NCBI GenBank assembly: GCA_905214305.1
Contig: CAJMLK010000002.1
Span: 33,083-97,082 of the forward strand
DNA: 64,000 nucleotides
Source of the DNA: an uncultured bacterium
Lineage (GTDB): Bacteria > Desulfobacterota > Desulfovibrionia > Desulfovibrionales > Desulfovibrionaceae
Direction: 5' to 3'
Shown here: positions 8,054 to 15,993 of the stretch, piece after piece
How positions within the stretch are numbered: the stretch's first letter is position 1
Layout: every line of letters begins with the position of its first letter
Made by a program: the position numbers and the translations under genes
The notes under the pieces: generated by a model
The model's database searches: none
What the model was told of the DNA's origin: nothing
What the model saw: only the letters and a program-made list of their open reading frames with translations

Positions 8054-9394
8054 ATGCCTGCCGGTAACAGCATTTCCCCCAGCACCGTGGCCGTGGCCGT
8101 GAGCGGCGGCGTGGACAGTCTTTGTGCTCTTGTCATGCTGCGGCAGGCAGGGCACAGGGTGCTGGCGCTGCACGGTCTTTTTTTACCCGATGTCACCCCG
8201 GAGCCACCGCCCGGCCTTGCAGCGGCCTGCGCGACCCTTGGCGTGCCCCTGCATGTGGCTGATCTCAGGCCAGTTTTCGAACGTGAGGTTCTGGTTCCCT
8301 TTGCCGCAGCGTATGCGGCGGGGCGCACGCCCAATCCCTGTGCCCTCTGCAATCGAGCCGTAAAATTCGGTGCGTTGTTTGATGCTGCCGTGGACCTGGG
8401 TGCGCAGGCACTGGCTACCGGGCACTACGCGCGGCTGGCGCCTGCCCCGGAAGATGACCTGGCCTGTGCGGCTGTTGGTGGGCTTGCCGACGAAGCTGTC
8501 GTCGGGCTTGCGGGCATGGACAACGGCAAGGTTTCGGCCATGCAGCCGCATGTTCCGGAATCCGTGGCTTCGGGCTCCGCACACGGCACTGCCGTTGAGA
8601 GCGCCCACGCCCATGCTGGTGCTCCTTGCCCCTGTGCGGCAGGGGGGCATGAGGGGCGCAAGGCGCATCTGCCCCTGCTGGCTGCGGCGCATGATGCGGC
8701 CAAGGATCAGAGCTATTTTTTAAGCCTTGTGCCGCGCGAACGTCTGGCGCGCGCCTGCTTTCCGCTGGCCGGGCAGGACAAGGCCCGGAGCCGTGAAATT
8801 GTGGCCCGGGCCGGGCTGTCCGTGCCGGTTCCCAATGAAAGTCAGGATATATGCTTTGCCCCGCCTGTGGGCGGCGCTGCCTCGGCGGGTCTGTCCGCAG
8901 CCGAAGCCTACCGGCCTTTTCTTGAGCGTCGCTGGCAGCAGGCTGCCACCGTGCCTCCCGGCTCCGGCCCTGTCTTTTTGCGCGAGGCAACGGGCGAACA
9001 GCGGGAGATTGCCCGCCACAAAGGGCTTTGGCGCTACACTGAAGGGCAGCGCAAGGGGCTTGGCATCGCTCACAGCGAACCCCTGTATGTGCTTGCCAAG
9101 GATGGCGAAACCAATGCCCTTGTGGTCGGTCCGCGTGCTCTGCTGGGCGTCACACGCTGCCGCACGGGGCTGGCCAACGTGCTTTTGCCGCAACGCTACT
9201 GGCCCGGCCGGTTGCTGGTGCGCCTGCGCCACAGGCAAAGGCCTTCGCCCGCCGTGGTAACACTGGACGCTGCCGGCTGTCTGGACATCCATTTTGCGGA
9301 GCCGCAGTTTCCTTCGGCGCCCGGTCAGGTGGCGGCCGTGTATGACGGGCGAGGGTACGTGCTCGCGGCAGGTATTGTTGAGATTATGACGTAG
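8054..9394 (+). CDS. mnmA: tRNA-specific 2-thiouridylase MnmA with long internal insertion
   Basis: A 446-residue enzyme that thiolates U34 of Lys, Glu and Gln tRNAs. Visible are the ATP-binding PP-loop VAVSGGVDS near residue 15, TPNPCALCNRAVKFG with the catalytic Cys, LATGHYARL, KDQSYFLSLVP, and SQDICFAP with the second catalytic Cys; the C-terminal beta-barrel follows from about residue 330. Between ATGHYARL and KDQSYF there is an Ala/Gly/His-rich insertion of roughly 70 residues that most MnmA proteins lack. The family length is usually 350-380. ATG 8054 has only a weak ribosome site; GTG 8027 would add nine residues. Confidence 0.85.
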   Translation: MPAGNSISPSTVAVAVSGGVDSLCALVMLRQAGHRVLALHGLFLPDVTPEPPPGLAAACATLGVPLHVADLRPVFEREVLVPFAAAYAAGRTPNPCALCNRAVKFGALFDAAVDLGAQALATGHYARLAPAPEDDLACAAVGGLADEAVVGLAGMDNGKVSAMQPHVPESVASGSAHGTAVESAHAHAGAPCPCAAGGHEGRKAHLPLLAAAHDAAKDQSYFLSLVPRERLARACFPLAGQDKARSREIVARAGLSVPVPNESQDICFAPPVGGAASAGLSAAEAYRPFLERRWQQAATVPPGSGPVFLREATGEQREIARHKGLWRYTEGQRKGLGIAHSEPLYVLAKDGETNALVVGPRALLGVTRCRTGLANVLLPQRYWPGRLLVRLRHRQRPSPAVVTLDAAGCLDIHFAEPQFPSAPGQVAAVYDGRGYVLAAGIVEIMT

Positions 9395-9433
9395 ATTGCG
9401 GGCTTGATGCAGAGACGCAGGCCCTGTGCAAAC

Positions 9434-9474
9434 AGCAGAAGCCCCGACTGGTCATGCCTGTCGGGGCTTCTGCT
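9434..9474 (+). terminator. Hairpin terminator after mnmA
   Basis: Perfect 15-bp stem AGCAGAAGCCCCGAC (9434-9448) pairs with 9460-9474, loop of 11. It sits 40 bp after the mnmA stop. No long T-run follows. Confidence 0.6.
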
Positions 9475-9479
9475 CATGC

Positions 9480-9661
9480 ATCTGCCAGAATAATTTCAAA
9501 AAGAAATTGTCCCGGAGCATTTTCGTATTGCGAATATCCATTCTTAATGCTTCCAAGACGCCCGTTCCGGTGTTTAACCGCGCAGGTAAACTGCGCTGAC
9601 GCCTCCTCGGCGGGCGTCTGCTCACGCATCCGCCAGAGCAATTTCAAAAAGAAATTGCCTA
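9480..9661 (-). repeat. Family A element, full copy plus partial
   Basis: Read on the minus strand it starts TAGGCAATTTCTTTTTG, continues through GCGGATGCGTGAGCAGACGC and CTGCGCGGTTAAACACCGG to the right-end hairpin around GGATATTCGCAATACG. A second partial left arm follows at 9480-9512. The first TAG is the stop codon of the DUF3298 gene. Confidence 0.75.
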
Positions 9662-10606
9662 ATGCGCCTGACGCCCCCAGATGCTCAGCAGCGGTCTGGC
9701 AGCCAGCAGCTGATCCAGAGGCATATTCACTTTTTGCGCCCCGGCCGCCCAGGGAGCTACCTGATATGGCTGAAAATTGATGCGCACGCCCTGTGGAGTA
9801 AGGGTGAGGCTGGCGAAGTTTTCCGGTACGGGGTTCAGCCCCGTGCGCAGCATCTGCTCTTGCCGCATGCCGCCCAGACGTCGCGAAAGCTCGTTGTAAG
9901 ACCATTCGGACATGAGGTTCAGGGCCAGATCCGGATCTTCAAAAAGGTCAACAAGACCAAGGCGCTGCCCGGTGAGCAGGCTGTAGTTGAGGGTCATGAC
10001 ATCAAGGTTGCCGTGCGCGCCGCCGGTGTATGTCCAGACTTCAAAGGTAATGCTCAGTCCGGCGGGGGAGGGGGCGGTAACGCTGTAGGAGGCCCACAGT
10101 TCATAAGGCGGGCGTTCGCCGTCAAGGCTGGAGCCTGCGGAAAGACCCGCTCCGCTACAGCTCTGCTCAAAGGCGGAGGCAATGCCTGTGACCCACTGGC
10201 GGATGTCGCCGTCAATCTGCTTGCTGCCCACCGAGGGATAGCTGATGTTGATTGCAGGGCTGCCCGGCTCGTTACGAACAAGCTGGTGTTCGATGATGCC
10301 GGGCCTGCGCGCGCCGGAAATGATGGCGGCGGCGCTGTCGCGGGCGGACTGCTCCGCGGCGTTCACTCCATCGTGCCCGGCGGTTTCCGCATCGGCGGCG
10401 TGGGCCTGCGCGCCGTTTTCAGGTGCGGCATGCCCGGCGGGGTGTGCAGTTTCGCTTTCGGAGGCGAGTTCCGACACATCGGCAAGGGCTGTAAATTCTT
10501 GTGAAAGGGCGGGGGATGACGCCTGCTGGTCCGGCATGCGGGCCGCTTCGGCCGCTCTTTCTCCAAGCAGCAACACCAAGAGCAGAAGAGACAAAAGGCG
10601 CGGCAT
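9659..10606 (-). CDS. Exported DUF3298-domain protein
   Basis: A 315-residue protein with signal peptide MPRLLSLLLLVLLLGERAAE. A low-complexity Ala/Glu/His region spans residues ~25-95, and a folded C-terminal part contains INISYPSVGSKQIDGDIRQW, YTGGAHGNLDVMTLNYSL and LTPQGVRINFQPYQVAPWAAG. The last blocks match the DUF3298/DUF4163 architecture also found in the anti-sigma factor RsiV, where it binds lysozyme. Here there is no anti-sigma domain or transmembrane anchor, so it is probably a soluble periplasmic protein of unknown role. ATG 10606 begins the signal peptide and has AAGGT upstream. The stop TAG lies in a family A repeat. Confidence 0.75.
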   Translation of the reverse strand: MPRLLSLLLLVLLLGERAAEAARMPDQQASSPALSQEFTALADVSELASESETAHPAGHAAPENGAQAHAADAETAGHDGVNAAEQSARDSAAAIISGARRPGIIEHQLVRNEPGSPAINISYPSVGSKQIDGDIRQWVTGIASAFEQSCSGAGLSAGSSLDGERPPYELWASYSVTAPSPAGLSITFEVWTYTGGAHGNLDVMTLNYSLLTGQRLGLVDLFEDPDLALNLMSEWSYNELSRRLGGMRQEQMLRTGLNPVPENFASLTLTPQGVRINFQPYQVAPWAAGAQKVNMPLDQLLAARPLLSIWGRQAH

Positions 10607-10753
10607 GGATATAATACCTTGATAACCAGTAAAATGTGAAGGCGAAACTGCTTGCCCGAGGTACTGTTCCATACGTGCTCCGGCCATGCGGGCCGTCGGT
10701 TCAAAAGTGCGGGCGGCGATTTTGCCCCGCCCGCAACAGTATACATGCTTTGG

Positions 10754-11974
10754 TTAAACTTTGAAGCCCTTGCGAAGCTCCCAGGTCTGCCGCCAGTTCT
10801 TGATGAGCAGAATCACGGCAAGAACAAGGTACACCTTGGCGTAAAACAGATGCAGACGCAACGGGTCGTGGGGCAGGCCAAGGATATTTTCCAGCTGCAA
10901 TTCATACAGCGGCGAAAGCAGCTGAAGGCTGAAGAGCAGCAGCAGCCACACCGCCTCGCGCACATGCAGGCGCAGGTCCAGCAGCAGGGCTACGGCAAAG
11001 AGTGACTGCCCGGCTGTGAGTAATATTTCCTGAAACTGGTGTGTGTCAAGATTTATGGCAGGACTGAGGCTGCCGGAAGAAACCGCATACACTCCGGGTA
11101 TCATGCCCACAAGCAGTGTCCACTGGTTGAGCTTGGACGAAAGCAGGCAGCCCAGAGCCAGACCGGCGTTGCCGCGCGAGGCAAACATGACGGCCACGAT
11201 AAATTCCGGCGCTTCTGAAGCCAGGGGGGCAATCCACTGCACCAGAAGAAATTCGTTGATATCAAGCTGCTTGCCGCTGGCAACAAGTCCTTCGCTGAAA
11301 GATTCGGCGTTGCCCAGAATCACCAGAGCCGAAAATACAAAAATGCCCCCCACAGTGCGCATGCGCACTTTTTTTGCCAATTTGGCAAGCAGGGCTGCCG
11401 GGCCTTCCAGTTCCTCCTCCTCCACGGGGCGGCGCATGATGATAAGTATGTACCACACGTAGATGCCCAGAAGCACCAGACCGTCCACCCATGTCAGGGA
11501 ACCCTTGATGGGGATGAACAGGGCATAAAGCGTTGCCATTGCGAGAAAAAGCACGTCTGTGCGCTTGTCGTCGCTCAGGGCCACCGCCGAATGAAAACGC
11601 CCGGCAAAGATAAGTACGATGGCCGACCAGCCCACGCCGATAAGCAGCCTGTTGGCGCCGGTCATGTTGGCGATGGCATAGTGCGAATAGGGGCTTTCGG
11701 GGTGCTGGCCGGCCATCCAGGTAAAGTACATGTCCACCGCATATTCGGGCAGCACGGCAATAAAGGCCACCACAGCCACGGCCACGGCCTGCGGCATGTC
11801 CATCTGCGCCACTTCACAGGCCCAGGTGAGCAGAAAGGATGCGCCAAGAATTGCCATGCCTGAAAGCAGGGTTACGATAAACGGAGAAATATCCGGCGGA
11901 GCCAGATGCAGGGCAAGACCGGGAATGGTCATGAGCACTGCAAGGATGTAGGGCCGCAGGGCACGTATGTTCAT
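10754..11974 (-). CDS. Sodium/calcium exchanger-family (CaCA) membrane protein, Mn riboswitch-controlled
   Basis: A 406-residue inner-membrane protein with about 10-11 hydrophobic segments. The two inverted alpha repeats of the CaCA family are seen: VVAFIAVLPEYAVDMYFTW with ANMTGANRLLIGVGW in the first half (about residues 68-115), and APLASEAPEFIVAVMFASRG with LLSSKLNQWTLLVG in the second (about 245-290). The acidic residues within (PEYAVD, SEAPEF) are the family's cation ligands. A yybP-ykoY riboswitch lies directly upstream, so the physiological cation is probably Mn2+ and the protein an exporter; this is inferred from the riboswitch, not from the protein. AAGGAG precedes the ATG. Confidence 0.85.
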   Translation of the reverse strand: MNIRALRPYILAVLMTIPGLALHLAPPDISPFIVTLLSGMAILGASFLLTWACEVAQMDMPQAVAVAVVAFIAVLPEYAVDMYFTWMAGQHPESPYSHYAIANMTGANRLLIGVGWSAIVLIFAGRFHSAVALSDDKRTDVLFLAMATLYALFIPIKGSLTWVDGLVLLGIYVWYILIIMRRPVEEEELEGPAALLAKLAKKVRMRTVGGIFVFSALVILGNAESFSEGLVASGKQLDINEFLLVQWIAPLASEAPEFIVAVMFASRGNAGLALGCLLSSKLNQWTLLVGMIPGVYAVSSGSLSPAINLDTHQFQEILLTAGQSLFAVALLLDLRLHVREAVWLLLLFSLQLLSPLYELQLENILGLPHDPLRLHLFYAKVYLVLAVILLIKNWRQTWELRKGFKV

Positions 11975-11984
11975 GATGTCTCCT

Positions 11985-12114
11985 TAAAAATAAAAAAAGA
12001 CCTTGGCGCTTGCGCCAAGGTCTCACTAATCGGCTTACCGACGGCGGCACCAGGCCCGAAGGCCATGCTGTTGATACCGCCCGGGCTTCAAGAGCCCAGT
12101 TACTCCCCTTGTCA
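11985..12114 (-). promoter_or_regulatory. yybP-ykoY manganese riboswitch with terminator platform
   Basis: On the minus strand: CAAGGGGAGTAAC, a GC-rich hairpin, GGCCTTCGGGCC, GTGCCGCC and finally GAGACCTTGG. These are the conserved 5' GGGGAGUA and 3' ACCUUG ends of the yybP-ykoY family. The closing helix pairs CAAGG (plus coordinates 12107-12111) with CCTTG (12016-12020). That same CCTTG is the 5' arm of an intrinsic terminator, GACCTTGGCGC pairing across 11999-12022, followed by a T-run (11985-11998). Aptamer and terminator are therefore mutually exclusive, predicting an ON switch when metal is bound. The ATG of the exchanger is about 12 bp beyond the T-run. Confidence 0.85.
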
Positions 12115-12279
12115 AAAACAGGGTATAGCCACTCTCTCAGGCTGTCAACAGCAAGCGTCACGGCAGGCATATGTTTTCGTCTGCGCGCATGGCCCGCGGC
12201 GGCCCCTTGCCAGCACCGGGGCCTGCGGATAGTATAAAAAGGATCCGTGCCATCTTTTGCGTTTATTGAGGAGAGTCCA

Positions 12280-13593
12280 GTGAATATTACCTGCCCGCGT
12301 TGCGGCTTCAGCCGCCAAGTGCCCGCCGACCGTCTGCCGGCGCGCGCGGTCATCGCCACCTGCCCCCATTGCGCCTGCCGTTTTCGTTTCGGGCCTTCCA
12401 CGGGGGAGCACGAAGTGCTGCCGGACGCGCCACTGACGGAACCGCAGAAAACCGCGCGTGGGCCGCATGCCGATGCGCCTTCTGCTTCTGGGCAGGATGC
12501 GGCGCCGGACGTGGACGAAACCTCTCCGGTGCGTGGGCCTGAAGAGGACGATCCGCTGCCCCCTGGAGCCATTGTGCCCGGCACGTCCCGCGGGGCTTCC
12601 GGGCAGCCTGAGCGCCCGGAGCGTGTGGGCCAGCCGGGCCAGTCGGGCCAGTCAGGACGGGAAGGTCATGACGCTACCGATGGCAGGGAAGAATATCCCG
12701 CAGATCGGGCGCGTCCCTTTGAGCCGCGCGGCTCCGGAGAGGACGGGCGTTCGGAGGAAGACCCCCGCGCAGCGGCCCGTCGTGCCTATGAGCGCGAACA
12801 CGGGCGCTTCGCGCCAGTGGACCACGCGGAAGGAAAGAACGGCCGCAGCCACGACAGGCGCGATGAGCATGACAGGCGTGAAGCTTTCGGACGCCACGGC
12901 GATGACGACCACGGCCCGCATGACGACCACGGCCCGCATGACGACCACGGCTATGATGACGAGTATGATCACGCGGAAGGCGGCATCCCCTGGGAGACTG
13001 CCCCTGAACCGGACGGGTGGATAGCGGCATTTTACCAGACCTGCATGCGGGTCATGTTTGGGGCACAGCGTTTTTTCAGTCAGGTGCAGCCCGGCTCGCC
13101 GCAGATGCGCGCCCTGATTTTCTATCTTCTGGTAAGTGTGGTACAGGTTATTGTGGAGCGTGTGTGGTCCGGGGTGTTCATGTCGCTCATGGCCCCCAGC
13201 GCCGCTTCGGATCCGCAGCTTGAAAAGATGCTGCTCATGCTCTCGCCGCAGATGAGCCTGCCGATGGTCGTGCTGATAAAAACAGGCATGTCCGTCATCC
13301 AGCTGTATGTGCTCAGTGCGCTCATCAATTTTACCTACGGCTTTGTACGCGGCAGTCGCACGGACTTCAGTCAGGTTTTTCAGGTGCTGGCCTATTCCGC
13401 AGCGCCCACCCTGCTGTGCGTGGTTCCTCTGCTTGGTTCTCTTGTGGGTTTTGTCTGGATGTTCGCCTGCGTGCTCATAGGCTGCCGCGCAGCCCTCAAG
13501 CTTACCTGGCCGCAAACCCTCATGGGGCTTGCGCCTGTGGTGCTGCTGCTGGCTCCGCTGATCCTGCAGATTTTTCAGGCAGCGCGGATGTAA
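12280..13593 (+). CDS. Zinc-ribbon and Yip1-type membrane protein with charged linker
   Basis: A 437-residue protein starting at GTG 12280, six bases after a strong GAGGAGAG site. Residues 1-40 form a zinc ribbon (ITCPRCGFSRQVP...ATCPHCACRFRF). Residues ~45-245 are a Pro/Gly/Asp/Arg/His-rich linker with an 18-bp tandem coding repeat giving DDHGPH units near residue 210. Residues ~245-437 hold about five membrane segments with the pattern of the Yip1 domain (FYQTCMRVMFGAQRFFSQV..., VFQVLAYSAAPTLLCVVPLLG). Similar zinc-ribbon/Yip1 fusions occur in related bacteria without assigned function; a role in sensing or membrane organisation is only a guess. A good terminator follows. Confidence 0.75.
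   Translation: MNITCPRCGFSRQVPADRLPARAVIATCPHCACRFRFGPSTGEHEVLPDAPLTEPQKTARGPHADAPSASGQDAAPDVDETSPVRGPEEDDPLPPGAIVPGTSRGASGQPERPERVGQPGQSGQSGREGHDATDGREEYPADRARPFEPRGSGEDGRSEEDPRAAARRAYEREHGRFAPVDHAEGKNGRSHDRRDEHDRREAFGRHGDDDHGPHDDHGPHDDHGYDDEYDHAEGGIPWETAPEPDGWIAAFYQTCMRVMFGAQRFFSQVQPGSPQMRALIFYLLVSVVQVIVERVWSGVFMSLMAPSAASDPQLEKMLLMLSPQMSLPMVVLIKTGMSVIQLYVLSALINFTYGFVRGSRTDFSQVFQVLAYSAAPTLLCVVPLLGSLVGFVWMFACVLIGCRAALKLTWPQTLMGLAPVVLLLAPLILQIFQAARM
12903..12956 (+). repeat. 18-bp tandem coding repeat
   Basis: Three consecutive copies of GACGACCACGGCCCGCAT-like units (the last diverging to GGCTAT) encode Asp-Asp-His-Gly-Pro-His repeats in the linker of the zinc-ribbon/Yip1 protein. Confidence 0.8.
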
Positions 13594-13624
13594 GCCTGAC
13601 TTGCGACGTTCGCCCCCAATAGGC

Positions 13625-13672
13625 ATCGCCGCCCGGCCGTTTCTTTGTGGACGGCCGGGCGGCGATACTTTT
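13625..13672 (+). terminator. Intrinsic terminator after the Yip1 gene
   Basis: A 16-bp stem, ATCGCCGCCCGGCCGT (13625-13640) with 13651-13666, is followed by ACTTTT. Confidence 0.75.
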
Positions 13673-13725
13673 ACGCGGGACCGCCCTTTGCGGCCCCTGC
13701 ATATGCTGGAACTGCCGGATCAGAT

Positions 13726-13795
13726 TGCCTTTGAGAATGTATATTCTCAACGTTTACGGCACGCTCGCTTCGATGCTTGACCGCGCAGGCAAATA
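13726..13795 (-). repeat. Partial family A element (right-end modules)
   Basis: On the minus strand: TTTGCCTGCGCGGTCAAGC, GAAGCGAGCGTGCC and the right-end hairpin TTGAGAATATACATTCTCAA. The remainder of 13673-14032 shows no gene. Confidence 0.6.
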
Positions 13796-14032
13796 GCTCT
13801 GGCATGGCGGTGTTCACGGTGTGCGGCATGTGTGGAGGCTCCGCACTTTTCGGCAAGGTCGAAAACGCCCCTTTGGCACGGTTCTGGCAACTGACAGAAA
13901 AATGGCACCCAAGTGCCGCCCCGGATGCAGACGCATGCGGGGGCTGTTTACCGGGCGTGGCATTTTGCCGGATACAGTATCCGCCGGGCAAGAGCAGCCG
14001 CAGTGTGCGGCAGGCCCCGGCCAGGAGAAAAT

Positions 14033-14818
14033 ATGCATACCTGCCAGAAAATTTCCGGAACGTGGCAAGGGCAGAGCCTTGCTGAGAGCGCATGGCCGCT
14101 GGCACGCATGGTCATGACCGTGGCGCTGGGCCTGCTGCTTTTTTTGCTTTGGGGCTGCTCGCGCGCTCCTGACGACAGTCGCCGAACCTATGATTTTGCC
14201 GGTGACCTGAGCATGCCCATACAGGTGCGGGTCAACAATTTTGTGCGGCGGCAGCCCCCGGCCATTTACGTGCGGCCCACACAACCTCTGGGCTACCGTC
14301 CGACGGCCCTTTTTGTGCCGTTGCGGGCTGTGCAGCAGATAAAGGACCCCGTAACCTTCAGCACCATGTTTTCGCGCCAGATATGGCAGGTTTGGCTGTC
14401 GCTCAATGCCTTTTCGGCCCTTGAGTATGATGCCAAGGCCGGGCCTTTCGAGCCGCAGCGCGCCCTTGCTCTCGCGCGGGCACGGGGGGCCGACATGCTG
14501 GTGGGCGGCTATATCAACCATTATATGGACGGCGGCTCAGGCGGAACCAGTACGCTTTCGCTGGCCATTGAGGTGTACGACGCCAAAAGCGGTACGCTGC
14601 TGTGGTCAATGGCTCAGGGCGGGCTTATGGACGCCCGGCAGGTACACGATTTTTATCTGTTCTCCATTACGGAGGTCAATCCCGAAGACCCGGCGGGCCT
14701 CATCGCCCGTGCCCTTGCCTGGGACATGGGCCGTCAGGTGCTGGGCTGGGTGGACCCGAGCCGCCCCGCGCCCAAGGAATCCTCGTGGTCGGACATGCTC
14801 AAGTCCAAGGCGTTCTGA
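14033..14818 (+). CDS. Lipoprotein of unknown function
   Basis: A 261-residue protein starting at ATG 14033, six bases after AGGAG. A hydrophobic segment (VMTVALGLLLFLLW) ends in the lipobox LLWGC near residue 43, predicting lipidation. The mature part contains PIQVRVNNFVRRQPPAIYV, ARARGADMLVGGYINHYMDGG, LSLAIEVYDAKSGTLLWSM and a C-terminal amphipathic stretch. The combination of 'GAD.LV.G.I..Y.DGG' with 'I.VYD..SGTLLWS' resembles outer-membrane lipoproteins with a CsgG/LpoB/GNA1162-like fold, but no name can be assigned. It stands alone, followed by 360 bp of intergenic DNA. Confidence 0.7.
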   Translation: MHTCQKISGTWQGQSLAESAWPLARMVMTVALGLLLFLLWGCSRAPDDSRRTYDFAGDLSMPIQVRVNNFVRRQPPAIYVRPTQPLGYRPTALFVPLRAVQQIKDPVTFSTMFSRQIWQVWLSLNAFSALEYDAKAGPFEPQRALALARARGADMLVGGYINHYMDGGSGGTSTLSLAIEVYDAKSGTLLWSMAQGGLMDARQVHDFYLFSITEVNPEDPAGLIARALAWDMGRQVLGWVDPSRPAPKESSWSDMLKSKAF

Positions 14819-14867
14819 GGCCACGCATCCGCGCCTGAGCCGCACAAGACCGGGGCCTCCTGACGTT

Positions 14868-14935
14868 CAAACTGTTCTGGCGGCTGCGGGAGCAGTGCCC
14901 CGCCGCAACAGGGCAAGCGCCGCTTCAGCCGCCCG
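14868..14935 (+). repeat. Partial family A element
   Basis: GTTCAAACTGTTCTGGCGG and GGGAGCAGTGCCCCGCCGC are the left arm and second module of the family. The CTAG end is not preserved here. Confidence 0.5.
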
Positions 14936-15058
14936 GGGGCTTACGGATGCTTCAGGCCCTGTAACACAGGAAACTGCGCCTGCAGGCTGCATGTGTAATG
15001 ATCGGCAGTGTCCACACGGTTATCGCCATTCGTGCGTACAGGCCCGGTCAGGCAGATC

Positions 15059-15082
15059 AAAAGCCCCTTCGGGGGCTTTTTT
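15059..15082 (+). terminator. Intrinsic terminator, 240 bp from any upstream gene
   Basis: AAAAGCCCC and GGGGCTTTT around a TTCG loop, then TT. It ends transcription before trmH. The 14936-15058 stretch between the repeat and this terminator has no ORF and could be the tail of the lipoprotein mRNA or a small RNA. Confidence 0.8.
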
Positions 15083-15178
15083 ATGGCCTGAATGGCCGCA
15101 GGCGGAATGATGCGGCTTGCCTGAGCGGGCTTTTTTTGAGAAGTATCAGGGCCTGAACGAACAGCAAAGGAAACTCTC

Positions 15179-15769
15179 ATGACCAAGGAACCCACGGAAC
15201 GGCGCAAGGCCCGCCTGCTTGAAGTGCTGGCACACCGTCAGCCCGATCTCACCCTGGTGCTGGCAAATATCCACGATCCGCATAATGTTTCAGCCATTTA
15301 TCGCTCGTGCGATGCCTTTGGCGTCAGCCGCGTCAACCTGTACTATACCAACACGCCTTTTCCCGCGCTGGGGCGCAAGACATCGGCTTCAGCCAGAAAA
15401 TGGGTGGAGAGCGTGCGCCACAAGGACAGCGCTTCGCTTATGGAAAGCCTGCGCGGGCAAAACATGCAGGTGCTGGCCACATCCTGTTCACCCACGGCGC
15501 GGCCCCTGCGCGACTGGGACTTTACCCGGCCCACAGCCGTCATTATGGGCAACGAGCACAGCGGTGTGGAGCAGGAACTGCTGCAGATGGCTGACGGGGA
15601 GCTTTATATCCCCATGTACGGGATGATCCAGAGCTTTAACGTTTCTGTGGCGGCGGCCATCATTTTGTCCGAGGCCGCGCGCCAGCGTGAGGCTGCAGGC
15701 ATATATGCCGAACCGCGCATGACTGCGGCGGCACTGGAAGAAAAACTGCAGGAATGGCTGGAAAAATAG
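15179..15769 (+). CDS. trmH: SPOUT-family 2'-O-methyltransferase, TrmH-like
   Basis: A 196-residue SpoU/TrmH-class enzyme that uses S-adenosylmethionine to methylate ribose 2'-OH of RNA; the closest named relative is TrmH (tRNA Gm18). All three SPOUT motifs are visible: motif 1 NIHDPHNVSAIYRSCDAFGV (about residues 32-51), motif 2 AVIMGNEHSGVEQELL (about 120-135), and motif 3 IPMYGMIQSFNVSVAAAIIL with its knot-forming loop (about 142-161). A charged N-terminal extension (TERRKARLLEVLAHRQPDL) and a C-terminal helix match TrmH rather than RlmB. ATG 15179 is preceded by AAAGGAAA. The exact target position in RNA is inferred from the family. Confidence 0.82.
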   Translation: MTKEPTERRKARLLEVLAHRQPDLTLVLANIHDPHNVSAIYRSCDAFGVSRVNLYYTNTPFPALGRKTSASARKWVESVRHKDSASLMESLRGQNMQVLATSCSPTARPLRDWDFTRPTAVIMGNEHSGVEQELLQMADGELYIPMYGMIQSFNVSVAAAIILSEAARQREAAGIYAEPRMTAAALEEKLQEWLEK

Positions 15770-15910
15770 CTGGAAACAGCCGCGTTTTTTGCCGTACACC
15801 GCTTCTCCTGCGGTGCAGGAAAAGAACGGGGGATGCAACGAGAGCGCCTGTGCCTTTGCCGCAGCGGCCAGCGTGCGCAGCCCCCGCCCAGAGGCGCAAG
15901 CGCTGTTTAT

Positions 15911-15990
15911 CCGCGCGGTTAAAAGCCGGAGCGGGCGTTCTGAAAGCATTGAGAATGGCTGTTTTCAATGCGCAAATGTGCTGAGCAGTC
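15911..15990 (+). repeat. Partial family A element (right end)
   Basis: CGCGCGGTTAAAAGCCGGAG, GGGCGTTCTGAAAGC and the imperfect hairpin around GAGAATGGCTGTTTTCAATG correspond to the right half of full copies such as 16784-16934. It lies between convergent genes. Confidence 0.55.
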
Positions 15991-15993
15991 GGC

